From: Promethearchaeota archaeon
Lineage (GTDB): Archaea; Asgardarchaeota; Lokiarchaeia; Sigynarchaeales; SOKP01
Assembly (NCBI GenBank): GCA_016839655.1
Contig: JAEOTW010000158.1
Span: 16,245-80,244, forward strand
Length of the DNA stretch: 64,000 nt
Direction: 5' to 3'
Shown here: positions 1 to 9,149 of the stretch, piece after piece
How the letters are laid out: every line of letters begins with the position of its first letter
Position numbering within the stretch: the stretch's first letter is position 1
The notes under the pieces: generated by a model
Told to the model about the DNA's origin: nothing
The model's input: only the letters and a program-made list of their open reading frames with translations
Database searches by the model: none
Translations under genes and position numbers: made by a program

Positions 1-405
1 GAAAAACTTGGAGAGAGGACTATTAGAATTGATTGTGATGTAATTCAAGCTGATGGAGGAACGAGGTGTGCTTCAATTACAGGAGCATTCGTAGCAGTTT
101 TTGATGCGATAAACTACCTTTACAACGAGCAACTGATATATGAATTTCCAGATTATAAAGTAATGGGTGCAATTTCCCTAGGGATAAAAAATGATCAAAT
201 CCTCTTAGACTTAGATTATAGTGAAGACTCTAAAGTCGATGTAGATTTTAATTTAGTCATGAATGAAAATTCAGAAATTATTGAAATCCAAGGAACTGCT
301 GAAGGTGCTACGTTTAATAAGGATAAATTGAATGAGATAATGACTATCGGAGAAAAAGGTATATTAGAATTAATTAAAATTCAAAAACAAGTATTAAATT
401 TATAA
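1..405 (+). CDS. rph: Ribonuclease PH, bacterial type (3' part of gene, truncated by window edge)
   Basis: This is the C-terminal 134 residues of a phosphate-dependent 3'-to-5' exoribonuclease; the frame is open from base 1, so the start lies outside the window. Visible signatures are GERTIRIDCDVIQADGGTR, then ASITGAFVA, a central LLDLDYSEDS stretch (the phosphorolytic-site region) and IQGTAEGATF near the end, all of which follow bacterial RNase PH closely. Archaeal exosome Rrp41 reads differently in this region (IDCDVIQ is typical of RNase PH, not of Rrp41). The family trims tRNA 3' ends using inorganic phosphate. The gene converges on the sulfatase-like gene 45 bases away. An internal ATG at 163 should not be taken as the start because the conserved core lies upstream of it. 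The family call is firm; the taxonomic origin is inference. Confidence 0.93.
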   Translation, partial: EKLGERTIRIDCDVIQADGGTRCASITGAFVAVFDAINYLYNEQLIYEFPDYKVMGAISLGIKNDQILLDLDYSEDSKVDVDFNLVMNENSEIIEIQGTAEGATFNKDKLNEIMTIGEKGILELIKIQKQVLNL

Positions 406-450
406 GATTTAAATAGATTTGCAGTTCCATTGTCAACTTGTTTAGTTTAT

Positions 451-1920
451 CTATTTATAATCTAAAATATTAATAGCTTTGAGAATCTTTGATTGTTCTT
501 CATTTGAATCATAAGACTTTTTTAGATGGTATTCTAATATTCCTCTAAATTCATCAGTTTTTTCAGGATAATTCATTATTAAATTTTTTTTCTCAAATGG
601 ATCAGATTTCAAATTAAATAGAAATTCCATATCATTTTCTTCATCAAATATATATTTCCATTCTTTTCTTCGAATTGCCATCAACACATTTCCTTCCTTC
701 CTATTTCTTTTCATGAGTCCATTCTTTTGATAACATTCTGAAATTACTATATCAGTTCTTTTTAATTTATCACCCTTTAGTAAAGGTATTATGCTCTTTC
801 CTTGGAAGGTATCAGGAATTTCAATTCCAAAATAATCTAATATTGTTGGAGCAAGATCGATAAGTTGTACTGTATCTGTTAAATTATGTTTAATAGGAGT
901 TTTTCCTAATTCCACGATAATTAAAGGAATCTTTAGTACTTCCTCATACACGCTCCCTTGATGTCCAAAAATTGAGTGTTCATAAAAACTTTCCCCATGA
1001 TCTGCAGTAATGATAACTAGACAATCTTTTTTGAATCTTTGTGAAATAATATTTAAGATTCTCTCTAAATTTTCATCGACAAAATTAATTTCACTATCAT
1101 AAAGGATTTTTAGATCTTCTATCATCTTATCGCTTTTATTGATTTTGCTCAGGTTTGAATAGACCTTATTTGTTAAGAATTCTCTTTCAGAGATATTGAA
1201 ATCACTTTTTCTAAATTTTAATACATTATGGGTTGGAGGATTATAAGGACTATGAACATCCATGAAATGTGCCCAAATAAAAAAAGGTTCTTTAATTGCA
1301 TTGAGAAGTTTTTTTAATTTATTAGCTATATAAGGAGCATTATAGGCGATTGGAGTAAAAGGTAATAACATATCAGTTATGAATGGTAATTTTCTTCGAA
1401 GCCAGGATTTTATTCTATTAAATCCCTTCAATCGAAACAAGAGAAATTTAAAGAAATTCTTATAATTTAAAATTTTTTTCACATAATAAATTAAGATTCT
1501 TTTAATCCCAAAAGTTCCGTTCTTCATGGGATCGCCTTTAAATCTTAGACCATCCATAAAAATATCGAATCCGCGATCAAAATTAAAAGATCTCCCTAAA
1601 TTTGGATTACTGTGTATAGAATAAGTAAAAATTTTATTTTCTTGTAGGAGTTGAGGAAATGAAAGCTTTTGTAAAGGTAAAGGGCTATAACCTAGATCTA
1701 AAAAAGGCAAAATTGATGTAAATAGAGAAGAAAAAGCGGTAGGTGTTTCAGGTCCATTTGTAATTGCGTTCGAAAAAGTTGTTCCTTTCTTCGCAAATTC
1801 TTCTATATGTGGGGTGGTATTTCTATTATAACCATATGAGTTTAGATGATCAGGTCGTAATGCATCTATTGTTATTAATACTACGGCTTTTCTCAGCTTT
1901 GTCTGAAAGTCATTGCTCAT
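451..1920 (-). CDS. Sulfatase-like hydrolase/transferase (alkaline phosphatase superfamily, Thr nucleophile)
   Basis: The 489-residue protein has the alkaline-phosphatase fold order: a metal Asp in LITIDALRPDHL (D19), the nucleophile segment PETPTAFSSLFTS (about 58-69), FMDVHSPYNPP around 220, and the second metal site ITADHGESFYEH near 305 followed by GHQG. In true sulfatases the nucleophile is Cys or Ser converted to formylglycine inside CxPxR; here the aligned residue is Thr59 and the Arg is absent, so an arylsulfatase activity is unlikely. Thr is the nucleophile in phosphoglycerol and phosphoethanolamine transferases and phosphodiesterases of the same superfamily. No signal peptide or membrane segment is evident, which argues for cytoplasmic action. 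Its location at the edge of a glycan locus suggests transfer or removal of a phospho- or sulfo-group, an inference only. Confidence 0.8.
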   Translation of the reverse strand: MSNDFQTKLRKAVVLITIDALRPDHLNSYGYNRNTTPHIEEFAKKGTTFSNAITNGPETPTAFSSLFTSILPFLDLGYSPLPLQKLSFPQLLQENKIFTYSIHSNPNLGRSFNFDRGFDIFMDGLRFKGDPMKNGTFGIKRILIYYVKKILNYKNFFKFLLFRLKGFNRIKSWLRRKLPFITDMLLPFTPIAYNAPYIANKLKKLLNAIKEPFFIWAHFMDVHSPYNPPTHNVLKFRKSDFNISEREFLTNKVYSNLSKINKSDKMIEDLKILYDSEINFVDENLERILNIISQRFKKDCLVIITADHGESFYEHSIFGHQGSVYEEVLKIPLIIVELGKTPIKHNLTDTVQLIDLAPTILDYFGIEIPDTFQGKSIIPLLKGDKLKRTDIVISECYQKNGLMKRNRKEGNVLMAIRRKEWKYIFDEENDMEFLFNLKSDPFEKKNLIMNYPEKTDEFRGILEYHLKKSYDSNEEQSKILKAINILDYK

Positions 1921-2004
1921 TGAAAAAAATAATGAAGGTATTTAAATAAAATTTTGGAATAAAAGCAAATAGCGTATTCTAATATATAGATATAATTAAA
2001 AATG

Positions 2005-3156
2005 TTAATGAGCTTCAATTCCTAATTGTTCTGGATGTTCTTGGAAGTATTTGACACCTTCTTTAATAATATCAACTATAGATCTTAATGGTCTCCATCC
2101 AATATCATTTATAATTTTGTCATTTCTACCTATTAATAAAGGCACTTCACTCGGACGTAATCTATTTTTATCTATAAAAACGTCAGCAGAGATATTGAAT
2201 ATTTTTTTTGCTAATTCAACATAGTTTGCTATTGTTATTCCTTTACCAGAACATACATTATAGGGTTCCCCAAACTTTTTTTTTTCACTTACCAATATAT
2301 ATGCCTTTACAGTATCTTTAACATGAGTGTAGTCCCTAATAGCATTAGGATTTCCTATAATAATATTTTTTCTTTTATTTCCTAAAATTTCAACGACTTG
2401 TCTGTGTACAACGCTGGTAACAAACTGAATGCCTCTACGGGGGCCTTCATGGTTAAATCCTCGCGTGATCACACTTGGAACTCCGTAGGAATTATGATAA
2501 AGCCATGCTATTTGTTCTGTAGCACATTTTGAAATCCCATATATACTTCTAGGGCGAAAGGGATTTTTCTTTATATCTTCAGTAACCGGGACTTCATTTG
2601 GATCGACTAAACCATATTGTTCACTACTACAAGCAACTTGAATACTGTCAAAATCACTATTGTGTCTTCTTGCTGCTTCAAAAAGTTTTACGGTTCCTAT
2701 TATATTATTATGAGCTACTCTCGCTGGTTCTCTAAATGAAGTTGGTATAAATGATTCAGCAGCAAGATGAAATACAGCGTTAGGTTCTATTTGCTCAAAG
2801 ATTCCGAATATTCTTTCCGCACTTGTAATATCTGCTTCATGTAACAAAATTCTACCTCTTAAATGCTCAATATTTTCGTGCATTGGGACCGCATGTCTAC
2901 GAATGGTTCCATGAACTTCACAACCTAGATCCAGTAATTCCTCTGCTAAATGACTTCCCGCGAAACCACTTATACCTGTAATTAAAACTCGCTTCTCTTC
3001 CCAATAATTCTTATTTGGTGTAGCAGATTTTCTATTTTTGAACATCTCTAGGTATTCAGTAATTTTTGAGGGATTGATTATAAATCCTTGATTTTCAAGT
3101 TCTTTAACACGTGGGTTTTCTTCAATTGCTTTCTCAATTGGTATAAGATTATTCAT
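2005..3156 (-). CDS. NAD-dependent epimerase/dehydratase, GDP-mannose 4,6-dehydratase-like
   Basis: Extended short-chain dehydrogenase/reductase of 383 residues. After an unusual 55-residue N-terminal extension comes the Rossmann motif GISGFAGSH (61-69), then HLAAESF, the CSSEQYG segment (176-182) and the catalytic YGISK (Y206, K210). The C-terminal RPSEVPLLIGRNDKI and GWRP are typical of GDP-mannose 4,6-dehydratase and GDP-6-deoxy-mannose reductase enzymes. The expected reaction is on a GDP-sugar, giving or using a 4-keto-6-deoxy intermediate. It is monocistronic, diverging from the glycosyltransferase at 3384 across 227 bases. Because a heptose operon lies downstream at 33-39 kb, GDP-heptose is a possible substrate as well as GDP-mannose; sequence alone does not decide this. 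Confidence 0.8.
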   Translation of the reverse strand: MNNLIPIEKAIEENPRVKELENQGFIINPSKITEYLEMFKNRKSATPNKNYWEEKRVLITGISGFAGSHLAEELLDLGCEVHGTIRRHAVPMHENIEHLRGRILLHEADITSAERIFGIFEQIEPNAVFHLAAESFIPTSFREPARVAHNNIIGTVKLFEAARRHNSDFDSIQVACSSEQYGLVDPNEVPVTEDIKKNPFRPRSIYGISKCATEQIAWLYHNSYGVPSVITRGFNHEGPRRGIQFVTSVVHRQVVEILGNKRKNIIIGNPNAIRDYTHVKDTVKAYILVSEKKKFGEPYNVCSGKGITIANYVELAKKIFNISADVFIDKNRLRPSEVPLLIGRNDKIINDIGWRPLRSIVDIIKEGVKYFQEHPEQLGIEAH

Positions 3157-3383
3157 AGTTCTAGAAATATTTACTAAATTTTTAAGTTATTTATTAATTT
3201 TTAATCAAATTCTTATTAATTTATACTTATCTTTGAGTAAAAATAATCAATATATCTTTTATCTTAAATATCCCTATTAATTAATGAGAAAAATTTTATG
3301 TCAAACAGGTAAGATTAAAATTAAATTTAATAAAGATTTCTAAAAAACAATTAAATGATTCTACTAAAAAAATATTACAAATA

Positions 3384-4562
3384 ATGGTTAAAGTTCTTAT
3401 TGTTTCCCCGTTAGCCCTTGAAAATGGTAGAGGGGGAGAGATTTCATCTATGGAATTAGCAGCTGGGCTAAATAAGTATTATAGTACTTCTTTTGTACAT
3501 ACAAACATCTTTACTGGTAAAAAATTATTATCAAGAGATGTGATTGATTCTAAATTAGATGGCGTTAAAATAATAACTCGAATGAAATTTGCTACATTTA
3601 ATATTTCAAATTTGGTATTTACATTTCCTTATCTTTGGAATTTGAAAAATATTTATGGTATTGTAAAAAAAAATGATGTTATTTATACATCTTGTTCTAC
3701 TTTTAAACAAAATTTCATGTTTATGCTTTTTAGTTTATTACATAGACGTGGAAGATATATAATAGGATATAGAAAGCCATTACATAGTGATAAGCTTTTT
3801 TCTTTATATAATATAAAATATAGACTTTCAATCCTCTTCTTTTCTTTATTCAAAAAAAGATTTTACCACCATGCTTTATCAAAAACTGCAAAGAAGTTTT
3901 TAGATAAGTTTTATAATTCTAAGAGAGTAATACATATAACTCACGGAATTGATCTAATTTCATATAAAGATGATTTATTCCAAGCGAAATCCCCTGATAT
4001 TTTAAAATTTATCTATATAGGGTATCTTGACGATATTCATAAGGGAGTTAGTGTTTTGGGGGATGGGATAGATGAATTTCTGAAAAAACATAATAATTTG
4101 AAAGTTCTATTTGAATTTTGTGGTATGGGTCCTTTAGAATCAAAAATAAAAGCATTAGAACAGAAATATCCTAAAAATGTAAAATTTCATGGTTATATAA
4201 GGAATGATTTGGTGCCAACATTTTATAAGAAAAGTGATATTTATCTATTTACATCTAGAGTTGAGCCATTTCCACGAGCTTTAATGGAAGCTTTAGGAGG
4301 AGGACTTTTAGTTATCTGTAGTAAAACAATAGGATCTATTGAACTACTAAAAAGGAAGGAGTTCGCCTTTTTTTTGGAAAATTTGAATAAATTCTCAATA
4401 AAAGAGAGGATTCTAGAATTATACAATCTCTGGCAAAAAGATCCAATACAATTTCATGAATTACAAAAAAAAGCTAAATCATATGTTTTTGATAATTACT
4501 CCTTTTCCAAAGAATTAGCAATTTTTAAGGATTTAATTAATAGAATTAAAGAAAACAAATAG
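3384..4562 (+). CDS. Glycosyltransferase, GT-B fold (family 4-like)
   Basis: 392 residues with a two-domain GT-B layout. The N-terminal acceptor domain contains GRGGEISSMELAAGL (about 14-28), the usual Gly-rich loop of GT4 enzymes that begin their fold with KVLIVSP. The C-terminal donor domain shows IYIGYLDDIHKGV (about 208-220), a GMGPLESKI loop, and EPFPRALMEALGGG near 293-306, equivalent to the EX7E motif that binds the nucleotide-sugar. It should transfer a sugar from an NDP-sugar to a lipid-linked glycan at the cytoplasmic membrane face. The donor cannot be read from sequence. It converges with the methyltransferase at 4601 only 38 bases away. Confidence 0.85.
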   Translation: MVKVLIVSPLALENGRGGEISSMELAAGLNKYYSTSFVHTNIFTGKKLLSRDVIDSKLDGVKIITRMKFATFNISNLVFTFPYLWNLKNIYGIVKKNDVIYTSCSTFKQNFMFMLFSLLHRRGRYIIGYRKPLHSDKLFSLYNIKYRLSILFFSLFKKRFYHHALSKTAKKFLDKFYNSKRVIHITHGIDLISYKDDLFQAKSPDILKFIYIGYLDDIHKGVSVLGDGIDEFLKKHNNLKVLFEFCGMGPLESKIKALEQKYPKNVKFHGYIRNDLVPTFYKKSDIYLFTSRVEPFPRALMEALGGGLLVICSKTIGSIELLKRKEFAFFLENLNKFSIKERILELYNLWQKDPIQFHELQKKAKSYVFDNYSFSKELAIFKDLINRIKENK

Positions 4563-4600
4563 TAATGAAAATTGTGCATTATTATTAAGAAATAATGCTT

Positions 4601-5275
4601 TTATATTACTTTTTTACCAATAGTTATTGTATCTAAACTACTTTTAATGGGCCACCCTAATAATTTTTTTAAAAAGGTTAGTATAAAACGAAAAAATTGT
4701 TGTGGTTTCTTAAAACTTTTAATTAAATTTTTTGAATATTCAGAAAAACCCATTAATGCTTCGGGGGGGCAAGATTTACCTAGTATAATGTTTCTAAATC
4801 CTCTTTTCCTTAATTTTACACGTTCTAAAGAGTCACAAACACTTAATAATACCTTTAAGTCCACTTCTTCATAAAGAGCTTTCATACCTTCTGGATAAAT
4901 TCTCCAGCAATCATAAGGACTTTTATGGAATGGATAACTAACTGGATTTATAGTTATAATCAGTCCTCCTTTTTTACACACTCTTGAAAGTTCCTTAATC
5001 CAAATCCAAACCTTTCTTACATGTTCAATAACTTGACCAGAAAGTACAATATCATAACTATTATCTTCGATTGGGAATTTATATTCATTAATCGCAAGAT
5101 ATGTTAACTTATCATTAGGAAATAAATCGATTGTATCCCAACTTATTGAATTACTTTTAACACTTTTTTTATAAGTAGAAGGAAAACCATTTGGTCCAAT
5201 TTCTAATACTTTCAGATTATTTTTAAAATATCGTTTCGCATATTTTTCAAAAAGTAGTAAACTATTTATGTGCAT
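4601..5275 (-). CDS. SAM-dependent methyltransferase (class I, Methyltransf_11-like)
   Basis: A 224-residue class I methyltransferase. Motif I is VLEIGPNGFPSTYKK (about 24-38), and motif IV with its following helix is DIVLSGQVIEHVRKVW (about 80-95), ending in the post-motif KKGGLIITINP. A conserved SPYDCWRIYPEGM segment (about 134-146) resembles small-molecule or sugar methyltransferases found in polysaccharide loci. It probably methylates a sugar hydroxyl or carboxyl of the locus glycan. The 278-base upstream gap to the divergent FkbM gene is very AT-rich with no further gene seen. Confidence 0.8.
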   Translation of the reverse strand: MHINSLLLFEKYAKRYFKNNLKVLEIGPNGFPSTYKKSVKSNSISWDTIDLFPNDKLTYLAINEYKFPIEDNSYDIVLSGQVIEHVRKVWIWIKELSRVCKKGGLIITINPVSYPFHKSPYDCWRIYPEGMKALYEEVDLKVLLSVCDSLERVKLRKRGFRNIILGKSCPPEALMGFSEYSKNLIKSFKKPQQFFRFILTFLKKLLGWPIKSSLDTITIGKKVI

Positions 5276-5553
5276 AATTATAATGCTCCTTTTTTCATTC
5301 TTTTCTCTTTCAAAATTTCATAACTGAACATTTTTTTTTACTCAATTAAGTGAGTTAATCTTAATTTCATCTATAAATTTCTCTATTTTTAATTTAAAAT
5401 TTAGAAGATATCCGATTATATTAAATTTTAATATTTGAATATTTGAAAAATTAATAAAAGAATTAATAACTTTTTTTTGTTAGTTAATTATAAGACCTAA
5501 AAAAGTAACAGATTTTATGGATTTTAGTATTTATTATTTAAATTGGCTAACAA

Positions 5554-6648
5554 ATGATACTGTTAAAAATTCTATCAGAATATCTTACACGTATACAGCT
5601 TGTTCTACAGAAATTACATCTTACACTTTTTAAGAAATTAAATAACAAAATTGTAATTAAATTAAAATTTATATCAATCAGTCAATATCTTATCTCAAAA
5701 TTTCATATTAAATTAATGGATAATCGTTATTTTCATGTGAAATTAATTCATATTCAAAATAAAGGATACAACTTAAGAGGCAGTATTTCATATCATTTTT
5801 CAAAAAGAATTGTAGAATATATAATAAACAATAATATTGCAATTGAAGAATTTATTGAAGAATTAGATCCATTTAGCAAGGATTTAGTAAAAAGTGTTAT
5901 AAAAAGGATGTTCTATATATATACTCACACTTTAATTAATTTGAAAGAATTACTAACTCCTAAAGAAATCAATATGAGGACAGATATAATGAATGTCATT
6001 TCCTCTGTTCGAAATAATGTTAAGTTACCTTATAATAGATATGAAGCTTCAATCTTTTATTATGACTGTGGATTAAAGTTATTGCCTTCAGAAACTATAA
6101 AATTTTTAGAAAATAAAGATTTCATCGATGCTGGTGCTTTTATAGGGGATTCTGCTGCTATTTTTGAGAAAAATTATAATTCACGTAAAATTTATGCATT
6201 TGAACCAGAAGTTGAAAATTATAAACTTCTTGTAAAAACGATTAAAGAGAATAATTTACAAAGAGTTATCCCAATTAACAAAGCAATTGGAGATAAGCAT
6301 GGTATATTGAAAATAAAAACTGGGAGAGGGGCTTCAAACATCTCAAAGAAAGGCGATTTATCCGTAGAAATTGAAAAAGTTGATGAGATTACAGATCAGA
6401 TGAATTTAGATGTAGGTTTAATCAAAATGGATATTGAAGGGTATGCTTTAAATGCATTAAAAGGTGCTGAAAAAACAATAAAAACATTTTCTCCAGTTTT
6501 ATTGATTTCTATTTATCATAATGGGGAAGAATTCTTTGAATCAATGGAATATATCAGAATGATTAATCCGAAGTATAAATTTATTATCAGAAAGCTAGAC
6601 CCCTTATCTCTCGTATTAGAAACTACCTTAATTGGATGGGTAGAATAA
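5554..6648 (+). CDS. FkbM family methyltransferase
   Basis: 364 residues: an N-terminal portion of about 185 residues without recognisable domain, then an FkbM-type SAM methyltransferase. Motif I is DFIDAGAFIGDSAAIF (about 189-204), followed by IYAFEPEVENY (the acidic SAM-ribose loop, about 213-223), GRGASNIS, and IKMDIEGYALNALKGAE (about 290-306), the FkbM signature around D/E residues of the active site. FkbM enzymes O-methylate hydroxyl groups of polyketides, sugars and glycolipids. In this locus a sugar O-methylation is likely. The Lys/Ile-rich N-terminal part may contact the acceptor or membrane. Transcribed alone with a long AT-rich leader. Confidence 0.85.
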   Translation: MILLKILSEYLTRIQLVLQKLHLTLFKKLNNKIVIKLKFISISQYLISKFHIKLMDNRYFHVKLIHIQNKGYNLRGSISYHFSKRIVEYIINNNIAIEEFIEELDPFSKDLVKSVIKRMFYIYTHTLINLKELLTPKEINMRTDIMNVISSVRNNVKLPYNRYEASIFYYDCGLKLLPSETIKFLENKDFIDAGAFIGDSAAIFEKNYNSRKIYAFEPEVENYKLLVKTIKENNLQRVIPINKAIGDKHGILKIKTGRGASNISKKGDLSVEIEKVDEITDQMNLDVGLIKMDIEGYALNALKGAEKTIKTFSPVLLISIYHNGEEFFESMEYIRMINPKYKFIIRKLDPLSLVLETTLIGWVE

Positions 6649-6755
6649 GGATAAATTAGAAATTGTTTTAAGTCCTTTTGTTACTTTATCATAAAAAACA
6701 TTCATCCTTGTTTATATCCAAATTTAATTAATTGTTTTTGATAGAATACTATTTT

Positions 6756-7664
6756 TCATTTCAATTGAGTTGTTATAACCCAATTTATAAAAAATGGGAA
6801 ATAGTATTGCCATAGCTTATTTTTTATAGATTTAATAAATGGTGAATCCCAAAACCTTTTTTTAAATTTTTTCATAAGCTTTGTTTCAATAAAAATTAAT
6901 ATCCTAGAAATAAAATATCTCTCTTCCTTTAGATAGAGAATGCCTCTTTGGGGAAACCAAACTCTCTCTTCTTCTCGATTATTTAAATATTTTATAATTG
7001 AATTTATTTTATTCCTTTCCAACTTCAATAAATCATGTCCATGGAATACTTTTATCTTATTTTTAACATATGATGAAAAAGGTAATCTAAAATTATATTC
7101 TGAGGGCAATTTAAAAGTAGAAACTTTTGTTGTATAGATTGCCTCTCTTAAAGCTGGTTGATCATCTGAGATCTTCATTACTTTATATTTTTTATCCCAA
7201 AATTCTAAGAATTGACTAGTTCTTTTATTCTTTTTAAAAGCAACTAGACCTCCATTAAAAAGCGGAGAATTAAGTTTCTTGAATTTTCTATTTTTATAAG
7301 GGATATAAGCCAATGTTAAATCAAATTCGTCTAAAATGTTAAATATTTCTGAAATTTCATCTGTTACTACAATATCACAATCTAAGTAAAGTGTTTTTTT
7401 ATACGGACTATTCTTTAAAGAATAAATTTTATCTGCAAAACTATATTGAGGATTTTCAATTAAATGAATTGAATCAAATAATTCATTATTTATTTTTGCA
7501 AGAAATTTTTCTTCTGTAAAAATAGAAACATTGCAATTTCTATTATATTTTTTTAAAAATTCTAATGAAATTACTAACTCATCTAAAAATAATTCTTTAC
7601 CTGTTGCACAGTATATAACACCACTATCCAAAGAATTAGATGTAGATCTTCCTTTAATTGACAT
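6756..7664 (-). CDS. Putative nucleotide-diphospho-sugar transferase (GT-A, GT8-like)
   Basis: 302 residues with a GT-A fold: N-terminal GVIYCATGKELFLDEL, the metal-binding DxD in KTLYLDCDIVVTDEI (DCD near residue 95), then LFNGGLVAFKKN around 137-148 and ISDDQPALREAIY around 168-180, which is the acceptor/retaining-enzyme block (DDQPAL). The final 60 residues are basic and aromatic (for example KKRFWDSPFIKSIKNKLWQY), consistent with peripheral membrane association. It probably adds one sugar to the membrane-bound glycan. The best family match is the putative nucleotide-diphospho-sugar transferase/GT8-like group; donor and linkage are unknown. Confidence 0.72.
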   Translation of the reverse strand: MSIKGRSTSNSLDSGVIYCATGKELFLDELVISLEFLKKYNRNCNVSIFTEEKFLAKINNELFDSIHLIENPQYSFADKIYSLKNSPYKKTLYLDCDIVVTDEISEIFNILDEFDLTLAYIPYKNRKFKKLNSPLFNGGLVAFKKNKRTSQFLEFWDKKYKVMKISDDQPALREAIYTTKVSTFKLPSEYNFRLPFSSYVKNKIKVFHGHDLLKLERNKINSIIKYLNNREEERVWFPQRGILYLKEERYFISRILIFIETKLMKKFKKRFWDSPFIKSIKNKLWQYYFPFFINWVITTQLK

Positions 7665-7901
7665 ACTAATAAATAATTATTTTTCAATTCTATTTAAACT
7701 TCCTTTTAGAAAAATCAAAAAATATACAAATTTTTAGAAGCTCCAAAACTTAGTAGTTGATTTAAATTTTAATTACTGTTATTTTTTGGAAGATTTTAGA
7801 ATATTTAAGAGATTAACCTCAAAGCTTACAAGTCCAAGAATTATTTTTATGAAAATTAGCCATGAATTAGCTATATAAGTTACGATAATGCAAGATATGT
7901 G

Positions 7902-9101
7902 TTATTTTTTGAGAAATCTTTTCATCAGTTTAATATATTTACCAAAATGCTCATGGAATGAAAAGATTTTAGCAGCCCAAAGAGAAATCTCTTTTCGATT
8001 GATATTGTTATATATATTTAGGAAATCTTTGAATTTTTTAGTTAATTCTTCATCATCTTTGATATTATTTAAGACAATTCCATACGAGGTCTTCTGCAAT
8101 TTTTCAGAGAAGTCAGCTATACCAAAACCTGTTAAAACAGGTAAGCCACAGCAAAGATATTCTCCAAACTTACCGGGAGCTGCAACATGATTTAATGGAT
8201 GATTATCTCTTAAAATAATACCTAAATCTGATGCATTATGGTAATTAGGTATCTCCTCATTTGGGACTGAAAATCTTAGGATTAGATCATCTGGATTTAT
8301 ATTATGTTTATGAAAAAAATCATATAAAATGGGTTTGTCATTTTCTCTAGTAATAATTATCATCACAGTATTTGGTTTGAGATTTTTTATTAACTTATAA
8401 ACCTCTAAGGTTCTTGAAATGTTTTGCCAACTAAAATAAACGCTTCCTACATAACTTAAGACAAATTTTGATTCTACACCTAATTTTTTTCTAAAACTTT
8501 CTCTAATTTCTGGATTATACTTAAACCTATTTGCATCACATCCAGTTGTTAATGATGTTAATTTTGACTCATTCAATGAATATCTAGACATATATAATTT
8601 CTTTAAATTCTCAGATACACAAATTATATGGTCTGCTTTTGTAATAGAGTTATGGTATCTTTTTAATATGAAATCCTTATCATTCAGAACAGGGTAAAAA
8701 TTTTCTTTATAAGGATTTTTTTCTAAATACTCAAATTCATATTCAATATCGCCCTCACTTTCTATTATATATGTAAACTTGTGTCCAATTATTTTTTTTA
8801 ATTTTTCGAAAAAGAATGTACCCCTTTTTCTGATTTGAACAATAGTATATTTATTCAACAAAAATTGGAGGAAAAGAAAGAACCATGATATAATTTTATC
8901 TAACTTTTTGAAACAAGGAATGAATATAAACTCTTTTCTCCTTAATTTTTGGTCTAGTTGAAAAAATTCTCTAAAACTTATAGTCGTTAGCAAATAAATA
9001 GGTAAACCATTTTTTCTTGCTTCTAATATCCAACCAATATAAATGTGTAAATGAGCACTTAGACCTCTTGGGCAAAAATAAAAAATTTTCTTTTTTCTCA
9101 A
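7902..9101 (-). CDS. Glycosyltransferase, GT-B fold (family 4-like)
   Basis: 399 residues. The start KKKIFYFCPRGLSAHLHIYIGW (start ATG at 9101) replaces the usual Gly-rich loop, and the donor domain shows LSYVGSVYFSWQNISRTLEVY (about 214-234), IITRENDKP, and the nucleotide-sugar segment GEYLCCGLPVLTGFGIAD around 319-336. The terminal ISLWAAKIFSFHEHFGKYIKLM resembles the last helix that crosses back in GT-B enzymes. It has the length and two-domain plan of GT4 proteins. The next minus-strand gene upstream (9150) ends 48 bases before this start, so the two may be co-transcribed. Confidence 0.8.
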   Translation of the reverse strand: MRKKKIFYFCPRGLSAHLHIYIGWILEARKNGLPIYLLTTISFREFFQLDQKLRRKEFIFIPCFKKLDKIISWFFLFLQFLLNKYTIVQIRKRGTFFFEKLKKIIGHKFTYIIESEGDIEYEFEYLEKNPYKENFYPVLNDKDFILKRYHNSITKADHIICVSENLKKLYMSRYSLNESKLTSLTTGCDANRFKYNPEIRESFRKKLGVESKFVLSYVGSVYFSWQNISRTLEVYKLIKNLKPNTVMIIITRENDKPILYDFFHKHNINPDDLILRFSVPNEEIPNYHNASDLGIILRDNHPLNHVAAPGKFGEYLCCGLPVLTGFGIADFSEKLQKTSYGIVLNNIKDDEELTKKFKDFLNIYNNINRKEISLWAAKIFSFHEHFGKYIKLMKRFLKK

Positions 9102-9149
9102 CTATCTTCTCCTTTTTTAAATATATGATCTAGTAAAAATCTACCATAT

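Noticed and set aside
451..1920. Calling this gene a formylglycine sulfatase
   Set aside because: The nucleophile position is Thr59 in PETPTAF; the Cys/Ser and Arg of CxPxR are missing.
7888..8190. 100-codon open frame on the plus strand
   Set aside because: It lies antisense within the glycosyltransferase at 7902-9101 and has no protein-like features of its own.
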